Part shown: piece by piece, positions 6,286 through 13,456 of the stretch
How the letters are laid out: each line of letters begins with the position of its first letter
Position numbering within the stretch: position 1 is the stretch's first letter
DNA from: an uncultured Dorea sp.
GTDB taxonomy: Bacteria > Bacillota > Clostridia > Lachnospirales > Lachnospiraceae
Reading direction: 5' to 3'
Length of the DNA stretch: 28,036 nt
Assembly: GCA_910584575.1 (NCBI GenBank)
Contig: CAJUBG010000052.1
Location: forward strand, 1-28,036
Program-made: the position numbers and the translations under genes
Notes under the pieces: generated by a model
Database searches by the model: none
Told to the model about the DNA's origin: nothing
Seen by the model: the letters and a program-made list of their open reading frames with translations, nothing else

Positions 6286-7011
6286 TTATACCTTAGCAAT
6301 ATACTCAAACGGTAATGCAACAATCTTTCCAGGAGTCTGAATCTCTACTAACTGCTCAAGAGTTGCCTTTACAATCTGTGTCTGCTGTTCTACATTGTTC
6401 GGAGCGCCCGCATTCGCACCCATAGGAACGAGTGGAGCAACTGCACGAGGAGTACCGGTCTGACGAACAACCGGTGGAAGAGCTGCAATAATAATTGTAG
6501 GAATTCCAGCTTCTTCAATCGCTCTCTGCACCAATACTGCAGAGCGGTGGCAGGTACCTCAGCCAGCAGTGAGGATTACTGCGTCTACTTCTTCTTCTTT
6601 AAACATCTGTGCAATGGCAGGACCAGTCTCGCCTTTGAACTTCTCCTGGTTTCCGCCGCCGCCCATGAATCCAGCGTGTACCGGCGCACAAGCCTTGATA
6701 AAGCCTTCTTTTGCCAGCTCATGGATTCTGTCGATTGGGAACATGCAGTTGATGTCCTTATTAACATCACTGTTATCATATCCGCCGTGTGATACCATCA
6801 ATTCACTAGATGGCATATCATCTGTAACTTTTCTCCAAGTAAAATCACCTGCCAGGTTGAATCTCTCCTGGTCTTTGTGATGAACACCCGCTGCTGTTGC
6901 AAGAGCAATCGTCATATCCTTTAACTCTTTCGTAACAGGAGCCCATACAGACGGTGGAGTAATAGGAACAAAAATCTCAGATTGCATTCCCTTAACTAAT
7001 GTTAAACTCAT
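6286..7011 (-). CDS. prdB: D-proline reductase selenoprotein subunit PrdB (UGA = selenocysteine)
   Basis: PrdB is the selenium-containing subunit of D-proline reductase, which cleaves D-proline to 5-aminovalerate in Stickland fermentation. The frame from ATG 7011 runs 150 codons to an in-frame TGA at 6559-6561 and continues for 90 more to a TAA at 6286, giving 241 residues, the family's usual size. The context reads ILTAG-U-GTCHRSAV, the conserved PrdB active-site motif with Sec151 and Cys154. A hairpin fit to be a bacterial SECIS begins 14 nt after the TGA. Translating the TGA as stop would split one gene into two. The AAGGAGG site overlaps the end of the preceding small gene, 2 nt away. The tRNA-Sec and selA, selB and selD needed for decoding are all in the window. 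Confidence 0.96.
6524..6544 (-). promoter_or_regulatory. SECIS hairpin of prdB
   Basis: CTCTGCA (6544-6538) pairs with TGCAGAG (6530-6524) around a 7-nt loop GTATTGG that contains the GG expected in bacterial SECIS loops. The stem starts 14 nt and the loop 21 nt after the UGA, inside the usual window for SelB recognition. Confidence 0.8.
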
Positions 7012-7013
7012 TG

Positions 7014-7307
7014 TTATACCTCCTTATTGTTCTGGTTCTTTTCGCGCATCTCCTTCTGACGCCGCGTATACGTATTCAGGTTACTCACATACTTATCATT
7101 GACTTCAGGTCCGAGCTGCTCAACAAAACTCATGTTCCATGCAACCTCCTGACCTACTTTAATGGGATAATCACTGATGAACATCCGCATCGGTACTTTC
7201 AGGTATCCCAGACGGCCTTTCAAATCAATCGCCACAGACCCGTCATGTACCTCAACGATTACGCCTTCCATCCGTATAATCTTATCGCCATATTTCAAAT
7301 CCGCCAT
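7014..7307 (-). CDS. Small conserved proline reductase cluster protein (CBO2463/CBO2479 type)
   Basis: A 97-residue soluble protein between prdA and prdB: 16 nt after the prdA stop and 2 nt before prdB, whose ribosome binding site it contains. The first 60 residues look like a small beta-barrel (YGDKIIRMEGVIVEVHDGSVAIDLKGRLGYLKVPMRMFI), followed by a charged helical tail (TYTRRQKEMREKNQNNKEV). A gene of this kind occupies the same place in other clostridial prd operons, and the family name CBO2463/CBO2479 comes from memory. Its role is not known. Given its constant position it may help assembly, maturation or complex formation of the PrdA/PrdB enzyme. The start has only a modest GGGTGA site, fitting translational coupling to prdA. 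Confidence 0.8.
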   Translation of the reverse strand: MADLKYGDKIIRMEGVIVEVHDGSVAIDLKGRLGYLKVPMRMFISDYPIKVGQEVAWNMSFVEQLGPEVNDKYVSNLNTYTRRQKEMREKNQNNKEV

Positions 7308-7323
7308 GCTTGTTCACCCGTCT

Positions 7324-9183
7324 TTAGTCATATTTTTCCTTACGCTTCTGGCTCATTGGCAGAGACTGCTCATTCTCAACCAGCTTCAGTCCTTTTCCTG
7401 TTACACTCTCGATTGCTTCTACGTTGGAAGACTTCACATTCGGATTCCACTTCTTCTCAGCCGCTTTAACATCTTCTCCGCCCATTGCGTTCTTAAGCAT
7501 CTGCAATGCACGAACAGCATCCTCAGGACAAAGTGTATTACAAGCAAGAACCTCGTTCTCAATACCTGACTCAGACTTATTATTATCAACCATGTGTGTC
7601 ATATACTTATTACCAACAACCAACGCTCCCTGTACGGCACAGAAGGACATACCTACTACCGGAATTCCTCTCATACCGATCTGCTCATGGTGGCTTGCAA
7701 AGTCAATGTGGTTGTTTCCGAAGCCTTCTGTTGTAACGAACGCTCCGTCTACATCCAACATTTCGCAGATCTGACCTACACGTCTGGATACATAGAACTT
7801 CTCTGCATTGATCTGCGGGCTTCCTACGAAGATAACGCCGCAAAGGTCAATTTCTTCATCATGCAGTGCTTCCAGAACCAATGGCTCTCTCCAGTAATGT
7901 CTGGACATCTCTTTTGATGCAGGTCCGATACAGGTAAGTGCATGGATACATCCGTCGAGAACCTCCAATGGAGATACTGCTACCGGAACATTACCAAGGT
8001 CAACGTTCGGCTTTCCGCCAAGGATACCAACCGGCTCTACCGGAAGAATCAGGTTATCATGCATAGCTCCCTGTCCCATGATCTCCTTAACGATAACAAC
8101 TTTCTTCTTGCCTGGTCTTCTGTACTGGTCAAACTGCTCAGTATCTACTACAAGAGACTCATCCAGCTTCTTCAGGCACTCACGGATCTCCTGTGTAATG
8201 ATATCGCTTGCAGTATGCGCTGCCAACGGGCCAGGTCTCTCCATGTTCGTTCCTTCTTTAACCGTAACCTGAGTCTTAATGAAAATCTCACCCTTCTCAG
8301 GCGCGCCAGGACGTCCCCACATAATGTTCTCGTCAAGATAACCCTCAGAAGAACCGAACTCACCAATCTGAACTCCATTCGCGTCTGTACCGGTTACCAT
8401 CATAACAACACCGTCAAGAACTCTTGTAACACCAGATCCAAGCTCATCCTCGCCCTCTTTTGTAGCGATTGGCTGAACATCCATAATTGTCTCGGAATAT
8501 GTGTGGTACTGCTCTGGTGTGATAATATCAATCTTCAAGTCATAAACTAACTTCTGAGAATCGATACATTCCTTCTCGATACCCTCACGGATATAAAGTG
8601 TGGTTCCATCAATCTTCGTCTCCGGTCCTCTCTTAACCTCCGTGATGTTAAAGTGCTTTCTCGTCAAGCTTCTAATCAGCTTCGGCTCTTGCTCTGCTGC
8701 CGGTGCCGCTACACCTGCTGCTACTGCTGCCGCTGCACCTGCCGGTGCTTCTGCTGCTGCACTTCCGCCGCCAAGAGCTCCAACCGGAATCTCAAGGTCA
8801 ATATCCTTACCTTCTCCGATATGGATCTTCAATACTCCACCTGCCATCGGCGCCGCTGCCGCCGGTGCTGCCGGTACTGCTGCCGGTGCCGGTGCTGCTT
8901 CCTCTGCTGCTTCCTCCACAGGTGTGCTCGGCGCTTTTGCACCTTCTACAACATCTGCAGTAAGCGGGCAGAGAGAATCACAAGTTTTTGTAAGTTTTGC
9001 TCCCAGAACTTCCTCAATAGTAAGGCAGCCGTCAAGATTCAATAACCCTGAATCTACCAAATCATCAAAGATTGCCGGATCTTCCAGATTAGCCGGTTCG
9101 ATTGTAATGCCGCCCTCGGCTCTACAACATAATACCGCTGGATCATGAGCATGAGCTTTCGCTGTTTCAGCTGTGATTGACAT
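7324..9183 (-). CDS. prdA: D-proline reductase proprotein PrdA
   Basis: PrdA (619 residues) is the proprotein which is cleaved to an alpha chain of about 45 kDa and a beta chain of about 23 kDa that starts with a pyruvoyl group derived from cysteine. By size and by comparison with Clostridium sticklandii (cleavage at Cys421) the matching residue here is C418 in ALTCIGPASKE, giving 417- and 202-residue chains. An N-terminal domain (1-85) with Cys pairs (CC19-20, C68, C72) is joined by an Ala/Pro/Glu-rich linker (about 83-112), a short segment (113-140) and a second Ala-rich linker (141-163) to the core. The ATG follows AAGGAGG by 9 nt. It is the first structural gene behind a sigma-54-like element. 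The pyruvoyl binds D-proline, and the PrdB selenol attacks the ring carbon. Confidence 0.96.
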   Translation of the reverse strand: MSITAETAKAHAHDPAVLCCRAEGGITIEPANLEDPAIFDDLVDSGLLNLDGCLTIEEVLGAKLTKTCDSLCPLTADVVEGAKAPSTPVEEAAEEAAPAPAAVPAAPAAAAPMAGGVLKIHIGEGKDIDLEIPVGALGGGSAAAEAPAGAAAAVAAGVAAPAAEQEPKLIRSLTRKHFNITEVKRGPETKIDGTTLYIREGIEKECIDSQKLVYDLKIDIITPEQYHTYSETIMDVQPIATKEGEDELGSGVTRVLDGVVMMVTGTDANGVQIGEFGSSEGYLDENIMWGRPGAPEKGEIFIKTQVTVKEGTNMERPGPLAAHTASDIITQEIRECLKKLDESLVVDTEQFDQYRRPGKKKVVIVKEIMGQGAMHDNLILPVEPVGILGGKPNVDLGNVPVAVSPLEVLDGCIHALTCIGPASKEMSRHYWREPLVLEALHDEEIDLCGVIFVGSPQINAEKFYVSRRVGQICEMLDVDGAFVTTEGFGNNHIDFASHHEQIGMRGIPVVGMSFCAVQGALVVGNKYMTHMVDNNKSESGIENEVLACNTLCPEDAVRALQMLKNAMGGEDVKAAEKKWNPNVKSSNVEAIESVTGKGLKLVENEQSLPMSQKRKEKYD

Positions 9184-9389
9184 ATTGTTTTCCCTCCTTA
9201 ATTTGGTCCACGCGTCCCACTTTACGGTACGCTTAGATGATCATGCCCGTTCAGGCGCACAATCCGCACACCTCACAGGCCGCCGTGGATATCACGGTCT
9301 TAAAAATGTATATATACAATTACATGCAATACGGAGATTACCTCTTTTCCTCCGGACAAAGAAATCGGGGGTCCCTTGCCCTTATTGCC

Positions 9390-9406
9390 TGCAACAGTAA
9401 TACCAA
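9390..9406 (-). promoter_or_regulatory. Sigma-54-type (-24/-12) promoter of prdA
   Basis: On the minus strand TTGG-TAT-TACTG-TTGCA places GG and GC exactly 10 nt apart and matches TGGCAC-N5-TTGCA at all key positions except two C-to-T changes. It sits just after the prdC stop, so the prdA leader would be about 195 nt (9184-9378). That leader holds a CGGAG/CTCCG hairpin and a CCGTG/CACGG hairpin, but no T-run terminator and no clear sigma-A promoter. In Clostridioides difficile prdA is driven by sigma-54 and the activator PrdR, which supports this call; no prdR is found in the window. Confidence 0.65.
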
Positions 9407-9422
9407 TCTTATTACAGAGACA

Positions 9423-10826
9423 TTACTTACCGTTCGGAAGCTGGTCTACCTGCTTGGAAACCCTTAATGTCCTGTACAATGCATGTCCAACTGTCCTCAT
9501 AACATGGTCAGTCTGGTGGAATACCTTAAGCCCCATCTTCGGGCCGGATGCCATAACTGTGTTCGAGCAGTCTGAGCAGTTACCAATAATAATATATTCG
9601 CACTTATCTTTCTTGAACTGCATATTATTCTTAACCTGCCCCGGACAATTTCCCGGCCTCAAGCACTTCAGAGGCGCCCCAGGCTTATTCTCAATCGCCT
9701 GCTTACATCTGCAAACAGAAACCACCTTGCCGTTCATCTTCTGTGCAATCTCACGCATACGTTCTTCACTTCCTCCGCATGCACAGACAAGAAGCCCTAC
9801 GTTAGCTCCGTGGAGATCCGGAAATTCAATCGTAACAAGAATACCGCCTGTGGTCTTCGTAATCGGTGCGTCAAGTTCAGTAGACTTGCCGGTAAATGCG
9901 CCGCCCATGATAATCTCACCGTATACACCGTCAATGCCGCCTGCTCTCTCAATCAGCTCACCAACGCTTACACCCACCGGAACATCCATGAATACGTGGG
10001 CTGCGTTGCCGCCGTTAATCTTACCGCGGACGGTCAGGTTCTTTGTAATACACGGCTTCTTCTCATCAATAGCCTCAGCAATCTTCGCCGCTGTCTCAAG
10101 ATTCACAACAACAGACCTTGCCGCAGACGGAAGCTGCATGGTTGTAAGGTTCACGCCCAGACACTCTCTTACTACCGCACGTTCTTCACCCATTGGGTAA
10201 ATGTCCGGCAGAAGATGAATAGAAATCTCAGACTCATTCGCAATCGCCTTCCTCAGAATCTCGATTGCCTTCTCATTCTTCTTCTTGATTGCAAATATGG
10301 CCTTATCTGCATGGGTAATCTCCATACAATACTTAACGCCGCGAACAACCTTGTCGCACTGTTCTTCAATCTGCCTTATGTTATGTTCAAGCCCTGGCTC
10401 ACACTCCGCAGCATTAATCAGTATATAGCTGTGCTCAAGTTTAAAATCTGCCGGAAGCTCTGGATTAATCTCCGGATCCAGCTCAGCCATCTCCGTCTCC
10501 GCCAGGTTAATTCCAAGCTTGATTCCTGTTGGGAATCCGGCGCCGCCCATACCTACAATACCGGCTTCCTTCACCATAGCAAGCTTATCATTCTCGTCCT
10601 CTACCTCAATCGGTACAAACTCATCCTTCTGTTCTTCGTCCGGTCTGATGATGATTCTGTCTTCCAGTACTTCTTCCACCACGCCGTACACGCTGGAAAA
10701 AATGTTAGCCCCAAGCCCCGTCGGTGTCGCAATCTTCGTACCTTTTTTTACTTCGTCCCCTGCTTTTACGATTGCCGCGCAAGGCGCACCAACATGCTGA
10801 CGTAACAAAATCTGTACATTTCCCAT
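9423..10826 (-). CDS. prdC: PrdC, RnfC-like electron-transfer protein for proline reductase
   Basis: PrdC (467 residues) resembles RnfC, the NADH-side subunit of the Rnf complex, and is thought to pass electrons from NADH or Rnf to proline reductase. The N-terminal RnfC-type barrel (HVGAPCAAIVKAGDEVKKGTKIA) is followed by the nucleotide/flavin-type core (GIVGMGGAGFPTGIKL; INAAECEPGLEHN). The C-terminal 120 residues carry many Cys (348, 350, 372, 374, 388, 394, 409, 417, 420) but not the classical CxxCxxCxxxC ferredoxin pattern of RnfC. Some clostridial PrdC proteins are selenoproteins; here no in-frame UGA occurs, and GNCSDCSNTV is all-Cys. The ATG is 10 nt behind AAGGAG. It lies directly downstream of tRNA-Sec with no terminator between, and prdA follows behind its own promoter. 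Confidence 0.94.
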   Translation of the reverse strand: MGNVQILLRQHVGAPCAAIVKAGDEVKKGTKIATPTGLGANIFSSVYGVVEEVLEDRIIIRPDEEQKDEFVPIEVEDENDKLAMVKEAGIVGMGGAGFPTGIKLGINLAETEMAELDPEINPELPADFKLEHSYILINAAECEPGLEHNIRQIEEQCDKVVRGVKYCMEITHADKAIFAIKKKNEKAIEILRKAIANESEISIHLLPDIYPMGEERAVVRECLGVNLTTMQLPSAARSVVVNLETAAKIAEAIDEKKPCITKNLTVRGKINGGNAAHVFMDVPVGVSVGELIERAGGIDGVYGEIIMGGAFTGKSTELDAPITKTTGGILVTIEFPDLHGANVGLLVCACGGSEERMREIAQKMNGKVVSVCRCKQAIENKPGAPLKCLRPGNCPGQVKNNMQFKKDKCEYIIIGNCSDCSNTVMASGPKMGLKVFHQTDHVMRTVGHALYRTLRVSKQVDQLPNGK

Positions 10827-10906
10827 TGCTATCCTTCTCCTTTTAAAATTTATTAAGTAAAAAACAAAACTTCGCAGTTCGTCTACTTACTTCGAGTGAC
10901 CCCACA

Positions 10907-10931
10907 ATCTATAAATAACATCTATAAATAA
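10907..10931. repeat. Tandem 13-bp repeat between tRNA-Sec and prdC
   Basis: ATCTATAAATAA occurs twice in direct orientation (10907-10918 and 10920-10931, period 13 bp). The core ATCTATAAAT occurs again at 11314-11323 in the leader of the divergent prdF. The copies flank the tRNA gene. A protein-binding site is possible, but such AT-rich words are also common by chance. Confidence 0.5.
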
Positions 10932-10939
10932 TTCTTTTT

Positions 10940-11037
10940 TGGCGAGGGCATGTGGGAATCGAACCCACCCAGGACGCTCTTAACGCCCCACACTGGTTTT
11001 GAAGACCAGGAGGCACACCAGTCACCCAACTACCCCC
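10940..11037 (-). tRNA. selC: tRNA-Sec (UCA anticodon)
   Basis: On the minus strand a 98-nt tRNA with an encoded CCA end can be folded. The anticodon arm is CTGGT-CTTCAAA-ACCAG, with anticodon TCA reading UGA. The T arm is GTGGG-TTCGATT-CCCAC. There is a long variable arm (GGGGCG...GAGCGTCC) and an 8-bp-class acceptor stem (GGGGGTAG against ATGCCCTC, with two G-U pairs and one G-A at the eighth pair). These are the diagnostic features of bacterial selenocysteine tRNA. It lies directly upstream of prdC on the same strand with a plausible promoter just before it and no terminator after it, so it may be co-transcribed with prdC and processed. Confidence 0.96.
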
Positions 11038-11061
11038 ATATACATTATCTCATGTGCTTTA

Positions 11062-11090
11062 ACCATAGCACAGTTTTCGCTTAATTTCAA
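11062..11090 (-). promoter_or_regulatory. Promoter of tRNA-Sec (and possibly prdC)
   Basis: On the minus strand TTGAAA (11085-11090), 17 bp and TATGGT (11062-11067), with TGC directly before the -10 box making an extended -10. The predicted start lies about 18 nt before the tRNA 5' end. Confidence 0.5.
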
Positions 11091-11125
11091 CACTTTTTTT
11101 ATATTTTTATAATAGCAAAAAACCA

Positions 11126-11154
11126 TTGACTTTTCAAGGTTTTTCGTACATAAT
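11126..11154 (+). promoter_or_regulatory. Promoter of proline racemase prdF
   Basis: TTGACT (11126-11131), 17 bp and CATAAT (11149-11154). The start is near 11161, which leaves a leader of about 190 nt. It is divergent from the tRNA-Sec promoter, whose -35 lies only 36 bp away, so the two may share regulators. Confidence 0.7.
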
Positions 11155-11253
11155 AAGTATAAGAAATTGAACGGCATACTAGAACGTAGTCTAATTTTTA
11201 TTTCACTGTCGTTTATAGTGGATTTTCTTCCGGTATGTTGTAATACATTTTTT

Positions 11254-11323
11254 AAAAACACATAAAAAGCAAGGGGACTTTTAAAGTGTTTTTACAGTAA
11301 ATTTATAGTTTTTATCTATAAAT
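11254..11323 (+). promoter_or_regulatory. Two hairpins in the long prdF leader
   Basis: AAAAACAC (11254-11261) pairs with GTGTTTTT (11286-11293), with an inner AAAAG/CTTTT helix; the T-run makes it a weak terminator-like structure. A second dyad, ATTTATAG (11301-11308) with CTATAAAT (11316-11323), lies about 20 nt before the ribosome binding site. They are AU-rich, so regulatory attenuation is possible but weakly supported; the second may instead be an operator. Confidence 0.35.
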
Positions 11324-11353
11324 ATTTAATTACTTTTAGGAGGTACAAGAATT

Positions 11354-12388
11354 ATGGAACTGAAAGCTAATGTGAATTTCAACCGTTTTGAAAGCGCATT
11401 GCAGGTAGTTGACTCTCACACTGTCGGAGAGTTCTGCCGTATCGTTATTGGTGGTTTCCCAGAGCCGCAAGGCAACACCATGATCGAGAAGAAAAAATGG
11501 ATGGAGGAGAACTACGATCAGGTACGTACTGCTCTGATGTTCGAGCCGCGCGGACACCATGATATGTTCGGCGCTTTCCTGTGCGAGCCAGTGAACAAAG
11601 AGGCTGACTTCGGCGTTATGTTCATGGACACAGGCGGATATCTGAACATGTGCGGACACTGTACCATCGGCGCTGTTACGGTTGCAATCGAGGCCGGACT
11701 GGTAGAGTCCAAAGAAGGTGAGAACGAAGTGGTTCTGGACGCGCCTGCCGGACTGATCCGCACCACAGCCATTGTAAAGGACGGAAAGGTAGAGAGCGTA
11801 ACTCTGACCAACGTTCCTGCTTTCGTATACAAAGAGAACCAGAAGGTAACGATTGACGGAAAAGAGATTGAATTTACCATCTCCTTCGGCGGAAGCTTCT
11901 TCGCACTGGTTGATACCACGAAGCTTGATATCGGCGAGATTAATCCGAAGACCGTTCCGGCATATGCAGAGCTTGGTATGAAGATGCTTGACATCATCAA
12001 CAGAGATATCCCGATCCAGCATCCGCTGCTCGATATCACTTCCGTTGACCTGGTTGAGTTCTATGGACCAACCCCGAATCCGACAGAGGCAAATATGAGG
12101 AACGTAGTTATCTTCGGCGATGCTATGGCTGACCGTTCACCCTGCGGAACCGGTACAAGCGCAAAACTTGCTACCCTTCACCACTGGGGCGAGATCAAAG
12201 TAGGAGAAGAATTCATTTACGAGAGCTTTATTGGCACACGCTTCAAGGGTGTAATTAAGGAGACAACAAAGGTTGCAGATTTCGACGCAGTTATCCCGAT
12301 GATCACAGGAAGCTGCTACCTTACAGGCGTTGCTACATACCTTATTGATCCGACAGATCCGTTGAAGTATGGTTTCCAGGTAGGTTAA
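11354..12388 (+). CDS. prdF: Proline racemase PrdF
   Basis: This 344-residue enzyme of the proline racemase family interconverts L- and D-proline, feeding D-proline to the reductase. The two catalytic cysteines are present: C100 in NMCGHCTIG and C264 in DRSPCGTGTSA. Having Cys at both sites indicates racemase/epimerase activity rather than the dehydratase branch, which has Thr at one site. The N-terminal substrate loop (VVDSHTVGEFCRIVIGG) is intact. The ATG follows TTAGGAGG. Orientation is opposite to the prd operon, with a divergent promoter region next to tRNA-Sec. 4-Hydroxyproline epimerase is the main alternative, but the operon context favours proline. Confidence 0.94.
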   Translation: MELKANVNFNRFESALQVVDSHTVGEFCRIVIGGFPEPQGNTMIEKKKWMEENYDQVRTALMFEPRGHHDMFGAFLCEPVNKEADFGVMFMDTGGYLNMCGHCTIGAVTVAIEAGLVESKEGENEVVLDAPAGLIRTTAIVKDGKVESVTLTNVPAFVYKENQKVTIDGKEIEFTISFGGSFFALVDTTKLDIGEINPKTVPAYAELGMKMLDIINRDIPIQHPLLDITSVDLVEFYGPTPNPTEANMRNVVIFGDAMADRSPCGTGTSAKLATLHHWGEIKVGEEFIYESFIGTRFKGVIKETTKVADFDAVIPMITGSCYLTGVATYLIDPTDPLKYGFQVG

Positions 12389-12403
12389 TGACAGGTATTA
12401 GAT

Positions 12404-12432
12404 TTGCATTTTACGACAAGATGTGATATACT
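12404..12432 (+). promoter_or_regulatory. Promoter of the TetR-family gene
   Basis: TTGCAT (12404-12409), a 17 bp spacer and TATACT (12427-12432) lie directly after the prdF stop. The predicted start near 12439 falls at the foot of the hairpin at 12436-12478. Confidence 0.6.
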
Positions 12433-12435
12433 GCA

Positions 12436-12478
12436 ATAAGCAAAGAAGCGGGTTACAACAATAATCCGCTTCTCTTAT
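12436..12478 (+). terminator. Hairpin between prdF and the TetR-family gene
   Basis: GAAGCGG (12445-12451) pairs with CCGCTTC (12466-12472), extended by ATAAG/CTTAT. No T-run follows, so it is a poor intrinsic terminator by itself. It may stabilise the prdF 3' end or form a 5' structure in the TetR mRNA. Confidence 0.4.
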
Positions 12479-12539
12479 TATAGATATAACTATGGCATGT
12501 CCCCTGACTGCATGTCTAAAAAGGAAAGGAATGATGCCA

Positions 12540-13127
12540 ATGCCACGTAAAAGGCGATCAACGAAAAGCCGCATTGTAAAGGCTGCATGGAATCTGTTCT
12601 ATAAGAACGGATACGACAATACTACCGTAGAGGAGATTATCACGGCGTCCAAGACGTCCAAGGGAACGTTTTATCACTATTTCAAGGGAAAGGAGGCGCT
12701 GCTTAATTCTCTGTCAGAACTGTTTGACCAGAAGTATGAGGAACTGTACACTGTGGTTGATCCGGATACGACGGCTTATGACAAGCTGCTGTTTCTGAAC
12801 CACGAATTATTCTACATGATAGAGACCAGCGTGGATATCAGTCTTCTTGCCTTCCTCTATTCGTCACAGCTTACAACAAAAGACAAGAAGTCTCTGGCAG
12901 ACCAGAAGCGTTTTTATTTTAAATGGATTTCGGAGATCATTGATGATGCGCTGAAAAACGGGGAATTCAGCAATACCAGTACAACCGAAGAATTGATGAA
13001 CATCTATGCTATGTACGAGCGGGCATTGCTCTATGACTGGGCGCTATTCAAAGGAAAACTACCACTCACCGCGTACAGCGATAAATTACTGCCACATGTA
13101 CTGGATATGTTTATTAAAGGAGTATAG
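12540..13127 (+). CDS. TetR/AcrR-family transcriptional regulator
   Basis: A 195-residue DNA-binding protein. The N-terminal helix-turn-helix is classical: IVKAAWNLFYKNGYDNTTVEEIITASKT followed by SKGTFYHYFKGKEALL. The C-terminal helical ligand domain has no recognisable specificity. I place the start at 12540 because AAGGAAAGGA lies 9 nt upstream; ATGs at 12531 and 12534 are too close to it, and longer versions lack a site. It follows prdF and has its own promoter. The target may be prdF, itself or an unlinked gene; linkage to proline metabolism is suggested only by position. Confidence 0.88.
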   Translation: MPRKRRSTKSRIVKAAWNLFYKNGYDNTTVEEIITASKTSKGTFYHYFKGKEALLNSLSELFDQKYEELYTVVDPDTTAYDKLLFLNHELFYMIETSVDISLLAFLYSSQLTTKDKKSLADQKRFYFKWISEIIDDALKNGEFSNTSTTEELMNIYAMYERALLYDWALFKGKLPLTAYSDKLLPHVLDMFIKGV

Positions 13128-13145
13128 CTATGGATGTTGCACCTT

Positions 13146-13183
13146 AAAAGACAGGTACGTTTGTATACATACCTGTCTTTTTT
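13146..13183. terminator. Terminator between the TetR-family gene and the DUF3343 gene
   Basis: AAAAGACAGGTA (13146-13157) pairs with TACCTGTCTTTT (13170-13181), ending in a T-run on the plus strand. The minus strand also reads CTTTT after the stem, so the selenium transport operon may terminate here as well. Confidence 0.9.
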
Positions 13184-13217
13184 CTGTTGTCATATCCTGC
13201 ATTGCCTTCAATACAAG

Positions 13218-13454
13218 TCACACCATACATTCATGCACTTCTTCTTCCTCGATTCCCACCTTACGCATCATGGAAACAATCTGCTCGCGGTCTTCGAGGG
13301 CTGCGCACCATGACAAGCCGCACCCTGCCGAGATAGCCCTTGGAACAGGAATAATCCTCCCCGGCACCTGGTATTCCTTACATGCCTTCTCCATTGCCAT
13401 CGCATCCGCAGTTGTGTGAAATGTCACGACTAATTTTAATTCTTTTTTTCTCAT
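13218..13454 (-). CDS. DUF3343-family putative Se/S carrier protein
   Basis: A 78-residue protein matching the DUF3343 family, annotated as Se/S carrier-like. The conserved features are a ferredoxin-like fold start (KLVVTFHTTADAMAMEKACKEYQVPGRIIPVPRAIS) followed by GCGLSWCA, whose two cysteines (C45, C50) are the candidate carrier residues. It is the last gene of the unit desulfurase - YedE transporter - TusA-like - DUF3343 and starts 2 nt after the TusA-like stop with almost no ribosome binding site, so it is probably translationally coupled. Its biochemical role is unproven. Confidence 0.82.
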   Translation of the reverse strand: MRKKELKLVVTFHTTADAMAMEKACKEYQVPGRIIPVPRAISAGCGLSWCAALEDREQIVSMMRKVGIEEEEVHECMV

Positions 13455-13456
13455 GT

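Noticed and set aside
6286..6534. A separate 82-codon gene downstream of prdB.
   Set aside because: It is the C-terminal part of PrdB after the recoded UGA; sequence and frame continue directly from Sec151.
7634..7654. PrdA Cys515 (SFCAVQG) as the pyruvoyl-forming residue, with Ser in PrdE at the same place.
   Set aside because: Cleavage there would leave a C-terminal chain of about 11 kDa, whereas the known beta chain is about 23 kDa; C418 fits the size and the C. sticklandii position.
8600..9148. A 182-codon Ala-rich plus-strand frame.
   Set aside because: It is the complement of PrdA's Ala-rich linker; the repetition arises from GCN codons read in reverse.
9233..9295. A 20-codon minus-strand frame in the prdA leader with Cys-rich sequence and an in-frame UGA (CEVCGLCA-U-TGMII), resembling a mini-selenoprotein.
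   Set aside because: It has no ribosome binding site at a usable distance, only GTG or TTG starts, and no convincing SECIS hairpin after the UGA. The Cys pattern is probably chance.
11564..12039. Long minus-strand frames opposite prdF.
   Set aside because: They are shadows of the proline racemase gene, which has both catalytic cysteines and a good start.
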